This document shows, piece by piece, positions 60,400-64,000 of a stretch of DNA of 64,000 bases; the first letter of the stretch is position 1; the number at the start of each line of letters is the position of its first letter. Below the pieces are notes generated by a model. That model saw nothing but the letters and a program-made list of their open reading frames with translations, was not told where the DNA came from and searched no databases. The translations under genes were made by a program, and so were the position numbers. Source of the DNA: Drosophila persimilis (Eukaryota > Arthropoda > Insecta > Diptera > Drosophilidae); assembly GCF_003286085.1 (NCBI RefSeq), contig NW_020825289.1, forward strand, positions 13,950,001 through 14,014,000, in the 5' to 3' direction.

Positions 60400-63300
60400 C
60401 GTTGACATCGTCGCTCCGCTCTGTTCCCTCTCTGCCACTCTGTTGCATTTTTCATCATCGTCACTAGACGACACGCACACTTTTTGTGGCAACAATGCAA
60501 GCAACCGCAAGTGCCACTCCCCTGTTCCCCCCGAAACCTTGCTGCCCTTCGAAAACCATTCACTTTGCATGCATTTACGCTTATTTGAGCATAATAATTT
60601 TTGTTTATTGCCTACAAAAACTGCTCTTTGCAACTGCCGCTCTGCCTCTGCCACTACACACTTCTCTTGCAACTGCCACACAAAAATTGCAATGTGACGG
60701 ACTCTTGTTGAAAAAGAGATCATCGAAAAAAAGAGCGGCTTAAATATTTAAGTGTTTGGGATTGTTGATGATGCGCTTTTTAATTGTTGCGAAATCAATT
60801 TTGCATATGGCCGCTTTATGTGTGTATTTCTGGGAGATTTATCGGCCCTGCCACATGCCACATGCCACATGCAGGGGCATGCTGCCACTCTTTAAATGCT
60901 TTCATTTTGTATCCATCCATGCATCATCCATATCCCATGCATATTTATATTTGCCCCCGTTTTTTCTTTGCCCAAATTCCCTCAAATTTCGATGTCGTTC
61001 AAGCGAATATTATGGATAAATGAACTGCCCAATGATTTAATGGAGAATTTAACGCCTCGAGTGGTAATGGACGGGTAATGGAAGCAATGGTATAGGAATC
61101 ACGAGTTGAAAAGGACCTCGAGGGTTATAGGCAGGAACGACGCGAGCTCTCTATGATATCTGCACATCACTCATTATAGTCCTAGAAAATATTCACACTA
61201 CTTAAAGACTTCTCCCTCTCCAAGTCTTAAGTTTCAGTAGCGAGAGGGAGAGAGTGATAGACGTCAAAGAGAGCCACTGGACCCTGGAGCCACTCGAATG
61301 TGTAATTTAGTTGAGTGTTTCCTACCCCCTCCTGCTTTCCCATAGTGTCTATCTGCTGCTGCTACAAAAGAAATATTAAAAATATGCAAATGCTGTCCTG
61401 TTCTTTATTGTTTATATGCCTATGCCCATGCCTAACCCTTTTCACCCAAAAAAAACTACACTACAATCTGAGACAGACCACTCGTCCGACCCCTCCGCTC
61501 CACTCCTCTAACCATTCGATTTGGGGACACACTCCATTTGGCAAATATAATAAACATTCAAAGGGGAAGGGGGTGGGAGGCCGCTGCCTTATGAAGATTG
61601 CTGCCATTTCCTACTGCGATTCGGGTTCAGATTCAGCATCAGATTCGTCTGCGTGGGTGGGCCACTTACAATGAATTTCTGTCTGGTCAAACGGAAAATG
61701 AATGTGTAAAATATTTTAATGCGGCCTTTGGCTTTTCCAAAAGAGAGAAAACCGAGCCTCCGAGGCTTCGATATATCTATTGTGGTTCTAGATGGTCCAC
61801 TGATTCCTTCAAGTGCTACGTATTTTATTCTCAATCAAACAGAAACCGAAAATTAACAAATGGTGGCTGATATTTGATATTGAGCCGCGCTGTTCAAACA
61901 GAACTGTTTGCTCGACCAATAATCATCACATTTCCGCAAACAATCTTCCTCCGCCGCAGAACCATGAAAAATTCATGGGGGAGAACGCAACTCAAATATT
62001 CATAAACGATGAAAAAACGACAGATTAACACAAATATTGATACAGCGACCGAAAGACGAAAGGACCCTTGGTACGAGTACGAGTACTTCAGCCATCATCC
62101 AGACATCTCTTGTCCCTCGTTGACCCTCGTTTTGGCCCTCATTTTGGCCATTCGCAACGCGTTCTTTTGCTTTGTTTTGAATAATTCTCCATCAGATATG
62201 AAATATTAATGAGCGATTGCTTCGGTTCATGTGCGTATGGGCAATATCATTGAATATGCAGCTGGCCACCCAGGACCAGGACACTGGCAATGGAGAAAGA
62301 CACACCCCGAAGGATAATCACTCTTGCAGATGAGTTCTAATGACCACATGGAGCGGATCCCCCCCTCTCGTGCTAGCCCTTGGAGTTGGTTAAAATTTTC
62401 AGCCCTGCAGCGTGGCATAAAATCTGCTGGGGTCTGCACAAAAAATCTTTCTGCTAGGCTGGATACCGCTGGCGTCTGTGTGTGTTCCTTGAGACAGGAC
62501 TTGCCAGTGGCATATAAATTTAACTTTTAATGCGCTGCGTACGCGAATGTGTAAAAGATTATCTTTATTGGCCATTAATTCATATTTAAGCTGGTGCGGC
62601 AAAAGAAAAAGGCGCCATTTTCCTTCACTTTTTTCGGTCGTTTTTCGTTTTTCCTGCTTTTGTTTTTTTTGTGGAAAAACGTTTGTAAAACACTGGATTT
62701 GCGAAAGGATAAAATTATGCTTTGTAAAACAATTAAGTGGCATTAATTATTGCCAACCCCCACGTCCCACGCTCCCGAATGTTGTATGCCTCAGACTCAG
62801 ACTTCAGCCCCCTCTGGACTATACGTAATTGCCTTTGGGGTTGCTGCTGTGGAGGGAGAGGGAGTCTTGTATTTATGAACTCCCCTTAATGGAAAGGATG
62901 TACAAGTAGTCGGGGGATTTGTCTAGATACTTTTTAAAGAGCGGAAGTGATTATTTGTGCGGTTTGTCGGTTAATTAGTAAGACAAATGGGGAAGCGATT
63001 TAGGATTAGGTTCCAGCTGAGGCTCTGCAGGTGGCAGGCGGATAAGGAGATACACTTGAGGGATGGATGGATGGACTCATTTGCAAATAGATACCTGAAA
63101 ACAGATTTATGCTGAAAATAAGAACAGTGTTTCCGCCCAAACAAAAGTCGAAGGAATCTGTGCTTTTGCTCCGCTGCAGCTCGCAATCTGTCGCTGTCGC
63201 AAGCAGAATTTGAATACTCCTCTGGATTTCAATCGAACATCCTGCGATGCCCGAGGCAGAGCCACCGCCATTCTGTAGGACCCATAACAATATCAATATT

Positions 63301-64000
63301 CCATGCTTACGAGTACCTGAACCACTCATCTCGTCGACTCCACAACACCCGGACGACCCCCGGCCTCCGTTTTTCCACTTGCTGACAGCCAGAAAAACCC
63401 CTTTAGCAAATTTACAAATTTCCGCAATAAACCAAATAACCAAAGTGAATACAAAACATTCGCAGGAAGCATGGAAAACCCTCAAATCCTAGCAGCAACA
63501 AAAAGGGAAAAGGGAAAATGGAAAACTGCTGACATATGCAGCAGCAGAAGCAGGACGACGAGCAGCCACGGCTATTGGCAATTCGGAAAAGTTCCCTGCT
63601 CGATGACAGAGTTCCGAGTAGCAAATTTTCCCCCAAACTTTGAAGTGAGCAAACGCGACTTTCATTCTCTGTGCTGCTGCTGTCGCTTTTCCTTTGCCTT
63701 TCTCCATTTTCCTTTTCGTTTTCCACAACTTATTTGGGCTAGGTAGGGTGGTGGTGGGGGGGTTGGATTGGAAAGCAAGTCGAAACTCAAGTGAGCAGCA
63801 AAGTTCAAACACCTGACAGATAGAGGGGCCCCTGAGCTCCCTCCAACCATCAAGTGGCACGCCCCCTAACATGAGTCCTCTAATAGATAAAAAGCCAGCA
63901 GCCCACCGACGACTGCTCCCTCGCTGGCGTCTCCGTCTTCCTTTTGTTGCGGTAATGAAATTTATTAGATCATTATACGGACTCTGCCTCCGTTCGTTGT

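Larger units (their letters stand above)
52569..64000. other. Upstream region without recognised genes
   Basis: No frame here shows a protein family I recognise on either strand. It contains (CA)n at 54925-54952 and 56371-56395, (CT)n at 56148-56177, (TG)n at 57141-57160, (CAG)n at 60381-60399, two TACCCT/AGGGTA islands (57591-57801, 59959-60129) and GCCACAT triplets at 60850-60870. The DNA is probably intergenic and may carry enhancers; exons of a neighbouring gene cannot be excluded. Confidence 0.5.

Noticed and set aside
63006..63485. 159-codon minus-strand frame with hydrophobic patches
   Set aside because: No recognisable family; overlaps frames on the other strand that look equally random.
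1..64000. CRISPR arrays, bacterial operons, prophage or toxin genes
   Set aside because: Repeats here are microsatellites without spacers, and the only supported gene is a spliced animal gene.

Overview
This is animal nuclear DNA, almost certainly a Drosophila. The introns use GT-AG splice sites with typical fly consensus (GTAAGT or GTGAGT donors, pyrimidine-rich acceptors). Exons are short and GC-rich at third codon positions, and the non-coding DNA is AT-rich with many long (CA)n, (CT)n and (CTG)n microsatellites. That microsatellite load and the short AT-rich repeats suggest an obscura-group species such as D. pseudoobscura, but this is an inference. There is no operon, CRISPR array, rRNA or bacterial gene here.

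The window holds one gene I can support, on the minus strand and running right to left. It encodes a Sidestep (Side)-family cell-surface protein of the immunoglobulin superfamily. I placed 13 coding exons from 45891 down to 17, and all splice phases agree. They give 664 codons plus one base: a signal peptide, five Ig domains and nearly all of one fibronectin type III domain. The rest of the FnIII domain, any transmembrane segment and the cytoplasmic tail lie beyond position 1. Side proteins are receptors or ligands for Beat-family Ig proteins and guide motor axons and synaptic partner choice; which paralogue this is cannot be fixed from the window alone.

Layout: 1-10829 holds exons 2-13, coding Ig1 to FnIII, with introns of 96 bp to 2.3 kb. 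10830-45743 is one intron of 34.9 kb between the signal-peptide exon and the first Ig exon. It contains only microsatellites, AT-rich islands, a degenerate minisatellite and a few weak plus-strand exon candidates. 45744-46132 is the start-codon exon with a 241-nt leader segment and a short upstream ORF. 46133-51941 is probably a 5'UTR intron. About 51942-52540 is a candidate first exon below a TATA box at 52561-52568. 52569-64000 shows no gene and is probably upstream intergenic or regulatory DNA.

Patterns not explained by the gene: AT-rich islands of 119-250 bp bounded by converging TACCCT/AGGGTA hexamers; unusual abundance of the words TGTGGCATG and TACTCGTA on either strand; three opposed (GA)n/(CT)n tract pairs; and a ~31-bp degenerate tandem repeat.
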